Shown here: piece after piece, positions 43,687 through 55,004 of the stretch
How the letters are laid out: each line of letters starts with the position of its first letter
Numbering within the stretch: position 1 is the first letter of the stretch
Source of the DNA: Cyanodermella asteris
Lineage: Eukaryota; Ascomycota; Lecanoromycetes; Ostropales; Stictidaceae
Direction: 5' to 3'
DNA length: 64,000 nucleotides
Assembly (NCBI GenBank): GCA_900618795.1
Contig: UYJD01000008.1
Span: forward strand, 1,065,662-1,129,661
Position numbers and translations under genes: made by a program
The notes under the pieces: model-generated
The model's input: only the letters and a program-made list of their open reading frames with translations
Database searches by the model: none
Told to the model about the DNA's origin: nothing

Positions 43687-44319
43687 TCAGGCCATAATCA
43701 TGCCAGCAACACCGAAAGCGGCAGCGGCCGCAACACCGACCGCACCAGTCGGCACCGCCTGCAGTGCCACGCCACCAGTACTGCTCCTCGAACTTGGTGT
43801 GGGCACTGCAACGCTCAGCTCGCTCGCAATGACGGTCCTCAGTCCGTTCATGAGACCATCGGCGTAGCTTGTCACAGCACCAGCGAATGCGAAAGGCCTA
43901 ACAAGCCCCTCCACGCTATTCACATACCCGCTTGGATTCGCGAGCGCAGCGGTGCCCGCCTGGTTCAAGAGATCCTCAATTGACGACTGTTGTGCCGGCG
44001 ACGGTGATGTTCCCCCCAGGACGACCGCAACTCCCTGGTTGACAATAGCGTTTTGCTCCAACGAGGCAATGGGGTTTGTCTGTGTATATTGGCTGAGGAA
44101 GACGGAGGCGTCGTGGGCAACATTGGAGGCCTGCGCAGGGGAGAGGGAGGAAGGTGCGGAGGGCACAAGGTAGTTGACGAGATTTTGTGTATCTGCCTGC
44201 CAGTCGCGCGTGCCGGAAGTTGCACTGGCGACTGAAGAAGACTGGGCGGGCGTGGCGGATTGCTGTGCGAGGGTGGAGGCGAGGAAGAGGGCGCCTGCGA
44301 GGATGGTCTTGGTGAACAT
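43687..44319 (-). CDS. Small secreted GPI-anchored protein, unknown
   Basis: A 210-residue single-exon protein from the ATG at 44317-44319. The signal peptide is MFTKTILAGALFLASTLAQ. The mature part is alpha-helical and Asn/Gln/Ser-rich (WQADTQNLVNYLVPSAPSSL, AHDASVFLSQYTQ, QSSIEDLLNQAG), with no cysteines in conserved pairs. The C-terminus, TGAVGVAAAAAFGVAGMIMA, preceded by small residues (RSSTGG), is a GPI-attachment signal. So it should sit at the plasma membrane or be linked to the wall. I recognise no family. It is oriented like the upstream repeat protein and of similar type, so the two may belong to the same surface-protein class. Confidence 0.72.
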   Translation of the reverse strand: MFTKTILAGALFLASTLAQQSATPAQSSSVASATSGTRDWQADTQNLVNYLVPSAPSSLSPAQASNVAHDASVFLSQYTQTNPIASLEQNAIVNQGVAVVLGGTSPSPAQQSSIEDLLNQAGTAALANPSGYVNSVEGLVRPFAFAGAVTSYADGLMNGLRTVIASELSVAVPTPSSRSSTGGVALQAVPTGAVGVAAAAAFGVAGMIMA

Positions 44320-47300
44320 TGTGATGGTGAGTGGGTTTGCGTCGGAGCCGTGATGAGTTTGAGATGCTTGGTGAGAGTAAGAAGAATGGAGTCTTGCAAA
44401 TTGTCAGCTGTAAAGGTGGTCTGGCCTGAAACGCGGTCGTGAGCGAGGGTGTAGAATTATGCAAAGAGACAAGAAGAGCTGGAAAGCTGGGCTGTGAGAC
44501 GGTGATGCGGGAATGGAGGAGTACAAAAGAGAGAAGAGAAGAGCTATCAGCCGGCAGCACGAGGTCCTGCCTCACACAGACAATCGTAAGTCGTGAGTCG
44601 TGAGTCGTGATTCGTGAATCGCTGCTCCGCAATGCTTGGAGCTGACGACAGGATTCGCCTCGAGTGCTGAGTGCTGCTATTTTCTGTTGCTTGGAGGGGG
44701 CGCAGTTGAGGCTTAAGTAAGCCGTCGACTGCCAACACCAGACTGCAGTGTCTCCTGCTGATCAGGCACGGCTTGTTTCAGCTGTTTGTCAGGATTTGTC
44801 TGCACTGTTATAATCCATCAGCGTTCTGTTTGCTCTTGCGTAAATGTCCTTGGCCAGATGTTGTTATGCTTGCTACCGCTGGCAAGTCTTGCCCGCCTTG
44901 ATACTCTTTTGCCACTGCCTGGTGTGACGCGGCCGGCGTGGCTGGGTATATCTGATTACCCTACAAGCACAGCCTGGTCGAAGACTTTGCTCGTCTTTGC
45001 TGCCTGAGAATCTGTAGCCTAGCGAGCACGATAGATTGCTGATTCTCATGTTTGAGGCTCTGCTGTGATTTCATCGCAGAGAGAGATTTTCCAGCCAGTA
45101 TATGATCGCAGCGAAAGATCAGGCGATTCCTAGTCGCGTCAAAATTAGTTATCCTTACCTGGAATGCTTTCGTGACTGGTTGCAGGATCGCGTGTGGATG
45201 GCATGTCCGTAGCGAAAGCAAGACCGCATCAGAAGCTTGCTCGAGGTGTTCTGAGGAGAGCAAAGAACGTTCGGTCTTGCCCATCAATCGCGCGGTCACC
45301 TTTTTGGGGCCATGCGTGGCACACTGGTGGTTCAACGCATCATCTAGCAAAGGCTGCTAGCGTAGGCTATTTTTTCCATGCCCATGCTGCTAAGCATACT
45401 GCTTGCCTTACCTGGAGCTCGCCGGTACTCATGGCGCATCGCCAGACAACGCATTATTGGGTATTCTCTTGATATTGGTGGGACCCTCGTTTCGAGTGAT
45501 CGTGGTATGTGTCGTCAGACCCGAACGGTGTGGACCTTGCTTTCGGGCAGGATGAAGCGCCGGCGAGAGTCGAGAGTATACCGGCCGGTTCACCGTCAAT
45601 CCACCGAAAGCTTGGCTATACCGGTTGGGTCTCCGGACAATCCTTATCGTGGTGAGAGTCGTCACACCCGCAAAGCCGTTGGGCAAGGGGGTGCATCCTC
45701 GACGGGACGAGATAACGGGGACTGCCAGACAGGCTGCTTTGGTTCCGGACGGCAGCAGACAAGCCTCTGTCGCTGACCTGTCGAGCCAGTTCGAAAGCTC
45801 TTGTGCGCGTTCATCTTTCTGTTCTTCTTTCTGACCTTGACAATCGCTCGGCTCCTCGAACGATCATGTTGACAAGTACGAAATCGATTTGCAAACACTG
45901 GGACAAGTGAGAAGCGGCTGGTGGCTTGCGGAGGATTGCTGCTGGACAAGGGTAAAGTACTGGATCTCACCTCGTGCACATGCCGGGAAGGCCAAAAACT
46001 GTCTCGGCTTCTCCTTACTGTTAGCGCGGTGGTACATCTGCATGCTGTCACAGGGTACCACACAACATCTAACCTTCACAGGGGCCAAAGCTGACAAGAG
46101 GCACACACCGTCGACTTCTTTCAGACGTCAAGACATGCGACCAAGCAGCCCTCGACCGCTCCCTTGATCGCTACTCTCGAGTCTTCCAAGATGTAAACGG
46201 GTTACTTGCCGTTTGTTCTCCACCTTTTGCGCTGGATTGTGTGTGCTTGGCCAGATCCCCAGCCATAAGCCACAAGACCATCTACCGCGTGCCAGGGGCC
46301 TTGAATATCGATGGTGATTTTACTTGGCTTATCCCCGGTTCACTCTGGTCCCGTATGCGGTTTATGTGGGTCGCCTGGAGGCTGGCTTTGTGCACTTTCC
46401 TTTGTCGGGCCAAGATCTTGCAAGACTCGAACATCTCCGCGTGATCTGCAGCGTGCAGTGAGTGCAGCATCTAGCTTCAGGGGTGCGCTAACTTTATAAC
46501 TTGGCCTGGTCCTTGTCAACCACGCTTACATGGCTGCATCGGCTCTGGACTCGGGTCATCTCTTCAGAGATCGAGCTGGGGCAAGCAAACCGAAGCTCAC
46601 ATGGCGGCCACATGCAGATTGCATGAATTCGATTCATGTGAAGCCGTCAAGGCCCAGGATCCCCAGACGCCACTGCGAGCGAGACCCCCGCCCGGGCCCG
46701 GGCGTGTACGAAGTGTCTGGACAGAGAAACAACAGCCGAAGCTTGCCTGGAAGCCAAGCTGCACGCTGGCTCCAGTCGGTTTGCAGCATCTGCCAGGTGT
46801 TTCTCTCCGCCGTCGTCAACCGACCAGCCAGCGCTCAGATATTCACCCATGTCGCATGGCGTGACTTTTTTTTCTTTTTCTTGAGCGGTCGTGGAGGCTA
46901 TCGCTGACGCAATTTCTATTTTGACTTCTGTTCCGCATACTGGATAAAGTGAAGAAGCCAAGAACGGCTGCCCCGCATGTTCCTCAGAACACCCCCTGCC
47001 CACTGCTTCTGCAGGTCCACCGCTGGCCTGTCCGAGGCCCTGCCTGATGTGTCCTTGTCTTGCAGAGTAAGGCAGGAGGACTGAGCTAATTTACAAAGTC
47101 CAATCCAGTCGTGATCCTGCGATAGTACACCGTTATTGGACGAGTGGCGAAATTTTCTTGCACACGACGATCGCGTACCCACCTAGCACTGCTTAATGAG
47201 CCTTCTCGGCGGGAGATGTACATGCGGCCCGGTGACGGCGCCGACATGTGCACCTTCAGACAAGCTTTTGTCTCCTCGGCCACTCGAAGCCTTTGGTAAG

Positions 47301-48156
47301 CGGAGCAGGTTTAGGTCCACGAACTTCGGAGAATGTTCTGGATAATCGTCAACATGGCGTGGAATCGCTTGTGAAATCATAATCATAATCGTGATTCATG
47401 AAGGAATCGCAACTTGGGCCCATTTTCCAGGCTGTTCAGGAGTCTGGCTTTGCAAGCCACGTGCTCATTCACTGGCTGGCTCTGCGCGGTTCTCGTCTTG
47501 AGGTTATTGGTGCCGGCCAACTGCGAAGAAAGCGCTTATCCAAAACCTTTTCCCGACTTGGTATGTAGTCGGCGTGGCTCTACCCGAGACTACCCCACGA
47601 TCTGGACGGCCCTAGCGGCGAACTTTGTGGCACTATTGGGTAAAATCAATTGTCAGAAACGTATCCCCTCCACCAAATGATCTAAGCTAGGCCAGCCAAG
47701 AGCCTCATCTGCAGCCATTGGCGATGGCCAAAATACTATCTTCCTACCGTGGCTCTCCGGAAAGGTTACCACAGGCTACCTGAGCAACCCAGCTCCCAGC
47801 ATCGGCCCCGTGGTTGCCGTCCAACCAGCCCATACGATGTGACGCTCCTACCATGCCCAGGGGGAGGCTTAACGGGCCCAGAGCGGGCGAGATTGCATGC
47901 CGAAACGCAGTTCTGACGCCTTTTGCGGAGAAAGGCCAAAGCCTCAACTCGTGGAGAAGCAGGTCGCCACATCAAACCTGGCCGAGGACCGAAGAGCACA
48001 TGCATCGTGAAGACCTCACATGCATGAAATCGGATGAACATAAATAATGGACAACCGACCCGTCTCAAGTTTCCTCCTCATCAGCATCAACATCTTCAGA
48101 TCAATCCAACAGTCTTCAATCAAAACCTTTCCCAACAAACCAATCAATCAATCAAA
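44320..48156. other. 3.8-kb gene-free stretch
   Basis: The longest stretch in the window with no supported gene. The frames present are short, often lack an ATG and have no family features. It contains a 7-bp tandem repeat (44584-44618) and a short palindrome at 46622-46638 (CATGAAT, TCG, ATTCATG). The last 120 bp before 48157 are a CA-rich leader with a CAAT run for the HsbA-like gene. No transposase, reverse transcriptase or terminal repeats were recognised. Confidence 0.45.
44584..44618. repeat. 7-bp tandem repeat (TCGTGAG unit, about 5 copies)
   Basis: Five consecutive 7-bp units, TCGTAAG, TCGTGAG, TCGTGAG, TCGTGAT and TCGTGAA, in the region upstream of the GPI-type secreted protein. Non-coding. 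Confidence 0.85.
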
Positions 48157-48675
48157 ATGGTTGCCATCACCAAGTTCCTCACCTTCGCCACTGCGGCTAT
48201 GGCTGCCGTCCTTCCCCGCGACGTTACCCTGACCAAGAAGGACCTTGCCACCATCAACACTGACACCACCAAGCTGACCTCCATTGTCAAGTCCTGGGAC
48301 GGCACCGTCTTCAACGCCGTCCCCATCCTGAACCAGGCCAAGCTGGTCGGCACTGACATCGACACCGCCAACAAGGACGCCAAGGGTGTCATCACCAACT
48401 CTGCCGACTCCAAGGCCGTCATCTCCTACGTTACTGGCACCCTTGAGCCCACTGTCAAGGCCACCTTGAACCAGATCGTCGCCCGCAAGGCCGACATTCA
48501 GAAGGCTGGTCTCTACGCCACCGTTCAGAGCACCCTCAAGGATCTCCGCAACCGCACTGCTTCCCTCTCCGCCACCCTCATCGCCGACGCCTCCTCTGAC
48601 CAGAAGACCGCTGCTCAGGCCGCCGCCAAGACCATCGACACTGACTTCACCACCGCTCAGGCCAGCTTCCCGTAA
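48157..48675 (+). CDS. Hydrophobic surface-binding protein A (HsbA)-like secreted protein
   Basis: A 172-residue secreted protein. Signal peptide MVAITKFLTFATAAMAAVLP, then RDVTLTKKDLATINTDTTKLTSIVKSW, a four-helix-type sequence with regularly spaced Lys, Thr and Asp and no Cys or Trp-rich core. This is the pattern of the HsbA / cell-wall galactomannoprotein Mp1 family. Aspergillus HsbA binds hydrophobic surfaces and recruits cutinase; Mp1 relatives bind fatty acids. An ATG at 48034 is in the same frame but would put about 41 polar residues before the signal peptide, so 48157 is the true start. C-rich third codon positions and the CA-rich leader suggest strong expression. Confidence 0.85.
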   Translation: MVAITKFLTFATAAMAAVLPRDVTLTKKDLATINTDTTKLTSIVKSWDGTVFNAVPILNQAKLVGTDIDTANKDAKGVITNSADSKAVISYVTGTLEPTVKATLNQIVARKADIQKAGLYATVQSTLKDLRNRTASLSATLIADASSDQKTAAQAAAKTIDTDFTTAQASFP

Positions 48676-49766
48676 ATATCTCACATACGAGACTACGAGA
48701 TTCCGGCTGCTCAGTAGCGGATTCTTATGGGATTGTCAAAATGTTGAAAAAGGGTTCAGTTTTGACAACAGGCTGGATCTGAAGACGCTCACGAGATAAA
48801 GGCCAATAACGAGCTGATGTGTTCTATATAAAACATAAATGTAAAAATCTTGGTGCACCCCAAAAATCCGAGCTTCGTGAAAATGGTGATCGAGTGACTT
48901 GTGCAGTGACCGAATTCTGTTAGTGTAATCGACATTTCGATGGCCGAACCCGCCCGGCTTTCCAGCACTTCCAGCGATGCGCAAAGTCAAGCGCCACCAA
49001 CTGAATCCGGAAGCTGAAAACCTGTTGGTGGAAAAGCAAAAACAGGCCACGCTGGTGCGAGCGACAAGGATGTTATGACTTGCCGAAAAGGCCACCAGCG
49101 ACGAAATCACCCACAAGCTTCGCACTACTGTGAATAGTGACAACCAATTGGTCAGCCTGTGCGCGGAACCGGTCCTCAAAGGCCACCAGCCTGTCCCACC
49201 ATCCAGCCGAAGACATTTTCCTTCGGCTCGGCTAAGCTACTGACCAGGGGCGTGACTTTCCCTGCGGATGGCGAAACGGCACCCTACTTGAATCACCTCG
49301 TATTTGGGAAACCGAGAACGTGCTCAAAGCACGACACTCGACCTGCAGATTGAGCAAGCTCGAGATCGGAACATGAACACCAGCTTCAAACTTTAGCCCG
49401 CTCATGGCTCTTCCCGTGGAGGGGCCTCTAGGTTTCATGAGGAAAAGTGTGGAGGGCTTAGTGGGAAGTATCACAAAACTATCACAACCTTGTTTCGAGG
49501 GCGCCGAACGTTCACAAAAAACCTATGACGCACACTGGTCGATGTCAACTCCGACTAAGTGAACACCAATGACCCATTTCGTTCGGCTTGTTGACTGAAT
49601 ACTTCTCAGACTTGATGCTGCTGTTGGTGCGCCGGCACTGGCAATTGTTGGCCAGCCAGCTCCGTAGCTCAACACGAAGCTGTGTTGCGCGGCCGGCTTC
49701 GCAACTCCCCTGATGTAAATCCCAGACATTGTTGCCGAATCCGGTCCAAGAAACGAAAAATTCGAA
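48676..49766. other. Convergent intergenic region
   Basis: About 1.1 kb between the HsbA-like stop and the hydrolase stop. Nothing gene-like is present. Confidence 0.45.
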
Positions 49767-50924
49767 TCATAGCCGCCTCGATTCCAAGAACTCGACTAGC
49801 TTCTCGACACAAACTCTCGCTTCCTCCAAAAAGCCCAACTGCGTCCCCGTCCACATCACATCATGCGGCGCATCAGGACACTTGAACAGCTCGAAATCAT
49901 TCCCCGCCACGCCCTTCATCGCCTCCGCAAACTTCACGAGATCGAGTGACGGCACCTCATCGGCACCGATGCACATCCAAGCCGGCACTCCTCCCATCTC
50001 GAACGGATGATCCCTAATCGAGAGGTAAGGATGGCTCGCAACATCGATTCCCGGCGGAAGAAACGCGTTTCTCGCCCACGATATGAAAGGCATGTCGATA
50101 TAATCCTTCGGGAAGTTCGGTCTCGAGTGATAAGTCGTATAGTCGCTTGTCAGCAGATCGACCCACGGACTACTCACCACAACAGCAGCCGGCTTGGGGA
50201 GACCGGGTAGGCGATATTCGATCATGTACCGCAGCAGGTTGAACTGCAGGTGTCCGCCCGAGGAGCTTCCCGACAGGATTATGTTCGCCGGCTTGACGCC
50301 TTGCTCGAGCAGGTAAGCGTACGTGGTGATGGCATCCTGCAGCTGCGCCGGGAAATGCCACCCCGGAGTGCTCGACTTGCGGTACCCTGCGCTCAAGACG
50401 AATGCCGAGAGCTTCTCGACGAGCATATCGCAGGTCGTGCCCGTTGCTGGCGGGTCGTAGGACCCGGTTGCGTATGCGCCGCCGTGGAAATGCATCACTA
50501 CACGTTGGTTGTCCTGGATCTCGGAAGCTCGAGGTCGGCGTGGGAACCAGACTGCGGGGACCGGCTCGGGCTTGATGTACTTGTCGAGGGCGATGCCTTG
50601 GTAGAGTGTGTCTTCCTTCGCAGGCTCGATGAGGACGAATTGGTCTTTCCAGGCTTTGCCGGGATTCATCGGGCGGGGCATGGCCCAAGTGATATCCGTG
50701 ACCCATTTGAAGATTGCGCGGAGCATGCAGAAGTTGAGTTCTTGCTTTACAGTTCGTTTCGGGGTGCCCCGGTTCGAGGGGATGAGGAAATATAGACCTC
50801 GAAATGGCAATAATGCGAGGAATTTGGTCAACGAGTATAGGGTCCAAATGGCCTTGAAAGGTTGATAACTCAGCAGCGGCGAGGAGCCCTGAAACGAAGC
50901 TGCAAGAGGTCTGTTCGGAGCCAT
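49767..50924 (-). CDS. Alpha/beta-hydrolase, HSL/steryl-acetyl-hydrolase-like
   Basis: A 385-residue single-exon serine hydrolase of the hormone-sensitive-lipase type, from the ATG at 50922-50924. The oxyanion motif HGGA is at 147-150, the nucleophile elbow GSSSGG at 219-224 (Ser221), the probable acid is Asp322 in CIGADEVPSLD, and the catalytic His354 is in DAPHDVMW. The elbow differs from the commoner GDSAGG. A hydrophobic N-terminal stretch (about residues 22-50, TLYSLTKFLALLPFRGLYFL) suggests membrane association, as in yeast Say1-like ER hydrolases. The substrate is likely an ester such as an acetylated sterol or lipid, but this is inference. Confidence 0.85.
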   Translation of the reverse strand: MAPNRPLAASFQGSSPLLSYQPFKAIWTLYSLTKFLALLPFRGLYFLIPSNRGTPKRTVKQELNFCMLRAIFKWVTDITWAMPRPMNPGKAWKDQFVLIEPAKEDTLYQGIALDKYIKPEPVPAVWFPRRPRASEIQDNQRVVMHFHGGAYATGSYDPPATGTTCDMLVEKLSAFVLSAGYRKSSTPGWHFPAQLQDAITTYAYLLEQGVKPANIILSGSSSGGHLQFNLLRYMIEYRLPGLPKPAAVVVSSPWVDLLTSDYTTYHSRPNFPKDYIDMPFISWARNAFLPPGIDVASHPYLSIRDHPFEMGGVPAWMCIGADEVPSLDLVKFAEAMKGVAGNDFELFKCPDAPHDVMWTGTQLGFLEEARVCVEKLVEFLESRRL

Positions 50925-51228
50925 TGTGCGTTCAAAGATGTTCTTGTGAAATGCAAACTCTGACCGCTCCTGAGAGCAGAAATCAAGGGAGGTATGAGAA
51001 GGAAGTCAAAGCTATGAAACACGTGCGAAAGCAGAGAAGTTCTCCAGCTGGGATTTGGCTGCACTCGGTCACATCGGCAGGCCATGCTCAAGACCACAGC
51101 TGTGTGGTCAGCTGACCGTTTTGGAGGCCATATGCCAGTACACCGGCCCATCGCCTGCGCACATTTCCAGACATCGATAAATACATCCAAAACTAACACG
51201 GTGCTAGAAAAGTCACAAGGGAAACCAC
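50925..51228. other. Hydrolase promoter
   Basis: About 300 bp between two minus-strand genes. No feature recognised. Confidence 0.4.
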
Positions 51229-52439
51229 CTAAGGTAAGAAGCAGAACACAACATCAAAGACATGAAAGAGACATATAAATTCGATGCAAGGAGCCTGTGG
51301 CTCGGTATTGCTGGTCTCACTCAGTGCGAGCCCCAAAACACGTTCGAACATTCGACTTCGCTCGTCCTGCAAAGCCCTTCTCGCCTCTTCCGTATTCTTC
51401 CTCTCAGCTTCAAACTGTCCCGTCGCCTGCGACAACCTCTGCTGCGCTGCCTGAACCGAAGGCTCAATCTTTTCAATCGCCCTCCTCAACTGCCCATCCG
51501 TCTCCTTGATCTCAATATGGTACTCCGTATCGCTGAAATAGCTGTCAAACACCACGTCGCCCACCCACGACTTGGCCAGCTGCACCTCCCCGATATCGCC
51601 GGCCAGAGGCTGTGACAGGCGTGCCATTTCCATACAGTGCCTAGCGCTTTGATATCGCATCTCGACCTTGTGTATGAAACCTCGCATCTTGTAGCCTGCA
51701 GAGTCGAAACCGTAGCGATCGGCGTTGCTGTGCTTCAGCGCTGGTTCTGTGAAGGATCGGGCTTGTTTGAGATTTAATTCGGCTTCCTTGCTCGAATGGA
51801 CGGCGGTCTCTTCACGAAACTTTCGCTGGCTGGCCTGCTCCAGAACTTCTCGTTTCCGCGATAATGCGTGCTCGAGGTGGTCCTCCTCTGGTGCTTCCGG
51901 AGTCGGCCCATCGAAGAGCCTCCCGTACCGGTCTTCGAGCTGTTGCTAAGCTGCCTTGTGCCGAGTCGTTTGTGATTCGAGGTCTGCGTTGGCCTTGCTA
52001 TCTTCGGCAATCAATTGCTTGACGCTTTCGACTCGGTCACGCGCTTCTTCCTCCGATGCCGCTGCAGCAAGGTATTCGCGTTCTTCCTTGTCTTTTCGGT
52101 CCTCGAATTTGGCTTTGCTGATGAAGGCCTTTTTTTGACCTTGCTGTTGCGGTAGCGCATGTACTCGGCTTCTTCGCGTCGTCGGATTTCGGTGCAAGAC
52201 AGGAGACTTCTCTTGGCCTGGGCCAATTGAGTCTCGAAATCATCGTGTTGTGATACCTGCTGTGCGTGTGATTCAACTGCGTCGCTGGTCTCGCTGAGCA
52301 TGGTGAGCAATGTTCTTTGTCGATCGGGACTCTCTTGGAGATGCTCGGAGCTTTGCAGCGTGTGTCCTTCAGTAGCCGGGCTAAACATCCCGGGAGAGGT
52401 ATCTATGGCGTTATAGGGCGGCGGCGCAACATCAGCCAT
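51229..52439 (-). pseudogene. Broken coiled-coil protein gene, unknown family
   Basis: The ATG at 52437-52439 opens MADVAPPPYNAIDTSPGM, with a PPxY motif, and then a Gln/Glu/Arg-rich coiled coil. The frame changes inside a run of seven A (minus strand, about 52130-52136), after which FISKAKFEDRKDKEEREYL continues the coil. A TAG at 51946-51948 then interrupts ...RHKAA, and the same frame resumes at once with QQLEDRYGRLFDGPTPE and stays open to 51229 (IEIKETDGQLRRAIEKI, FEAERKNTEEARRAL). The parts are collinear, so this is one gene with two lesions. The homopolymer break could be an assembly error; the TAG cannot be explained that way so easily. Function unknown; coiled-coil length suggests a scaffold. 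Confidence 0.6.
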
Positions 52440-53767
52440 GATGATACTGTACTCAATGGTACTGTTTGATAAATGCGCGTATAATAAGAAATCACAAATA
52501 CATGAACGAAAGGTGGCACGATCGTGCAACAATTAGACTCGAGTAAACATGTAACAATCGACGACTTTCCTGCTGGGTCCCGGAAACAATCATAATCAAC
52601 CTCAAAGATCATCACCTCGACCATCGTTCGCCAGGGCAGTGAAGCGAGGCCCACACCAAGACATGTCACCGTGCCTACTCATAGGTAGTTGCGAAAGTCG
52701 TCGAGTTGGGATCGTTATGCCCGTCACGTTCCACACCTCAACACGAGCTGTGCCATCTCAGTGTCCTCTGAGGCTTGGGTCCAGAACTCTGTGAAAATGG
52801 ATTTGTAGCGGCCCTGCAAAGAAGGGGCGAGGTGTCCGTTAGGTGTGGTTGCTGGAATGACAACGATCATCGTGCCAAGACGAACAGAGTAGAGTGTGAC
52901 AGCCTGTGCCACGGGTGATGATCGAACTTGATACTGTACTGGACCCGTTTCACACGGACTGCTGGCTCAAGGCTGTCTGACAACCTGACGAAAGTCTTTC
53001 CGGCGAGGCATTGAATCATCTTCATGTAAGTGGGTTTGGTAGTACGATTGACCCTATCTGGAAAGCTAGGCTGAGAAATATATTCATAACTTTAAATGGT
53101 TACTGCTCACACTTTATTTGCCAAAGTAGTACCGTGGACGGATGGCAGACTGAGCGCCTAATGCCTTCTGTTAGCCCGCCGTGGACTCACACATGCCCAG
53201 AATTGAGTGGTTGAACATTGCCAAAAGCTTACTGTCTTGTGTACAAAGAGAACCTAGGCTAGGTGTGACTTGTGTTGGCTCGGATTGAGATTTGGAACGC
53301 GAAAGACTCGGCGGACTTTATTTTCCTTTTCCTTTTGACCTGACGACTCTCGAAGCTACGCCAGCAGATGACGATGATTCGCGGTATTTCAGGCGAAAAA
53401 GTCAGAATTCATCTGCATTCTGATCAAGTGTGTACACAGTCCGGGATGGGCGCGGCCGAGGCCGTTTTGAAGGTGCTGCATTTATTTCCTACAATTTTTT
53501 CATGCACACCGACATCCAAGAATGGGGGTTGAGATGTGTCCACACATCACCAGGCTCAGGTACTTCCGGGTGATGAGCTTACAGAGGTGCTTTTGAGACA
53601 TTCTTTCGATCAGGCCAAAATCGTATAAGCTGTGGAACGGTAGTCTTCTGGTCAAACCCTAATATTCAGGTTGCCATTCTACTTTTGTGGCACACCTAAC
53701 TTTGTCTTCAGGCTCATGGCCGGCCCCAACTCCAGGCTTAAACATACACATCATTTAAGTAAGGCGA
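52440..53767. other. Gene-free interval
   Basis: About 1.3 kb, relatively A/T-rich in parts (about 53080-53120 and 53310-53335), with no supported gene. Confidence 0.45.
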
Positions 53768-55004
53768 TCATAGCGCAACGTCTTCAAAATTGCTCGGTGT
53801 CCCTGGATCGCGGTCTTCGTCGTCATGTCGTCGCAACCCCCCGGACGGTCCTCCAGATTGCGGTGCAGGCGCGTAACCGCCTCCCACATCGCCATCGTCC
53901 TCGTCCTCGTCGTCTTCATTTTTCTTCCCATCCTCATCTCGTCTCGCTTCAGCACTGTGATCACTGCTTGAATCCTCTTTTCGCGGGTCTTCAGACTTCA
54001 GCGAAGTCTGCGATGGTGTACCGCTCGGTACCTGCGACGTCTCTACCTGCGCCGGACTCGATGCTAGCGCCGGACTCGCTACGCTTTCTCTGGATGCCTG
54101 CGCTTGTGCTTGTGTTGGGGCTGCCTGGCTCGTCTGGCTCTGATTTCCGGCGATCGATTGTCCTGGTCCAATTTGCCGCAGCTTCGGATTCGCGTCTAGG
54201 TAGTAGTCCTTGACGCCAACCATCCTACCCTCCCTCTCACAACCCTCCACCCACTCAGGTCGCACCACGGGCAAACTCAAATGGCATGCCCTCTCGTAGT
54301 CCTTCCCCTTGCCTTCCGTGCATACAAAATGTGTAGTCTCTAGCTTGACGCCTTCCACAACTTGGCCACCTATTCTCTCGACAGCTTTCTCCAAACTCTC
54401 CTTCAGCTGCTCCGCCATCACGCCTGTGGTAACTCTGATTCCACTCAACTCTGTCATTTTGTGTGTGTGAACCTTCAACAGCTCGCTCTTGTACTGTCCA
54501 CTGCTCGTCCGTAATTCCAGCTGAAATGTGTAGTCCCGATCAATAGCCAATCCCGAAATCTTCGTAGATGTGTTATGTAAAGGGTCGGGGATGTTGCCCA
54601 TCTTTTCGCCATTGCGGTAAATCGACAAAGATCGAAGCTTTGCGCTCGCAAGTTCCAAGGAATCCCATTCGAGCACGACGGCGGTCTGAGTTGTGTTCCG
54701 GCATCGTAGGATGGGGGCTTTGGGCGTGTGTTTTCCGAACGTCTCCCAGATGTCTTGCTGCAGGGAACGAAACTCCTTTTCTTTGGCAGCTTCAGAGGCA
54801 TGATTCCGAGCGACGTTGATATCTACGACGCTGCCGGACTTGATTCCTTCGGGGAGCAGTATGGAGGGGAACTCAATCTGGGGCTGTTCAGACGTGTCCG
54901 GAGTGATTGAATCTGTACATGCGCAGACTTACCACTCGCATGTCCTCAGTCAGGAGGACTGCGACGCCAGCGTCGACCTTGCCAACTTGCAGAGAAAATA
55001 ACAT
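53768..55004 (-). CDS. chs5: Chs5, exomer scaffold (FN3 + BRCT)
   Basis: Scaffold of the exomer coat that exports chitin synthase and a few other cargoes from the trans-Golgi. Exon 1 is 54933-55004 (ATG at 55002-55004) and exon 2 is 53768-54877. Splicing joins LLTEDMRV to IEFPSILLPEGIKSGS, the conserved Chs5 N-terminal dimerisation segment. The fibronectin-III domain is at about residues 78-163 (TTQTAVVLEWDSLELASAKL, KISGLAIDRDYTFQLELRT) and the BRCT domain at about 165-250 (TTHFVCTEGKGKDYERACHLSLPVVRPEWVEGC). The rest is a disordered Ser/Gln tail with an acidic stretch. About 393 residues, shorter than yeast Chs5 (671) because the Lys-rich tail is reduced. Function by homology. Confidence 0.92.

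Noticed and set aside
46622-46638. Perfect palindrome with 7-bp arms and a 3-nt loop
   Set aside because: Isolated, A/T-rich and short; such palindromes are expected by chance in a window of this size.
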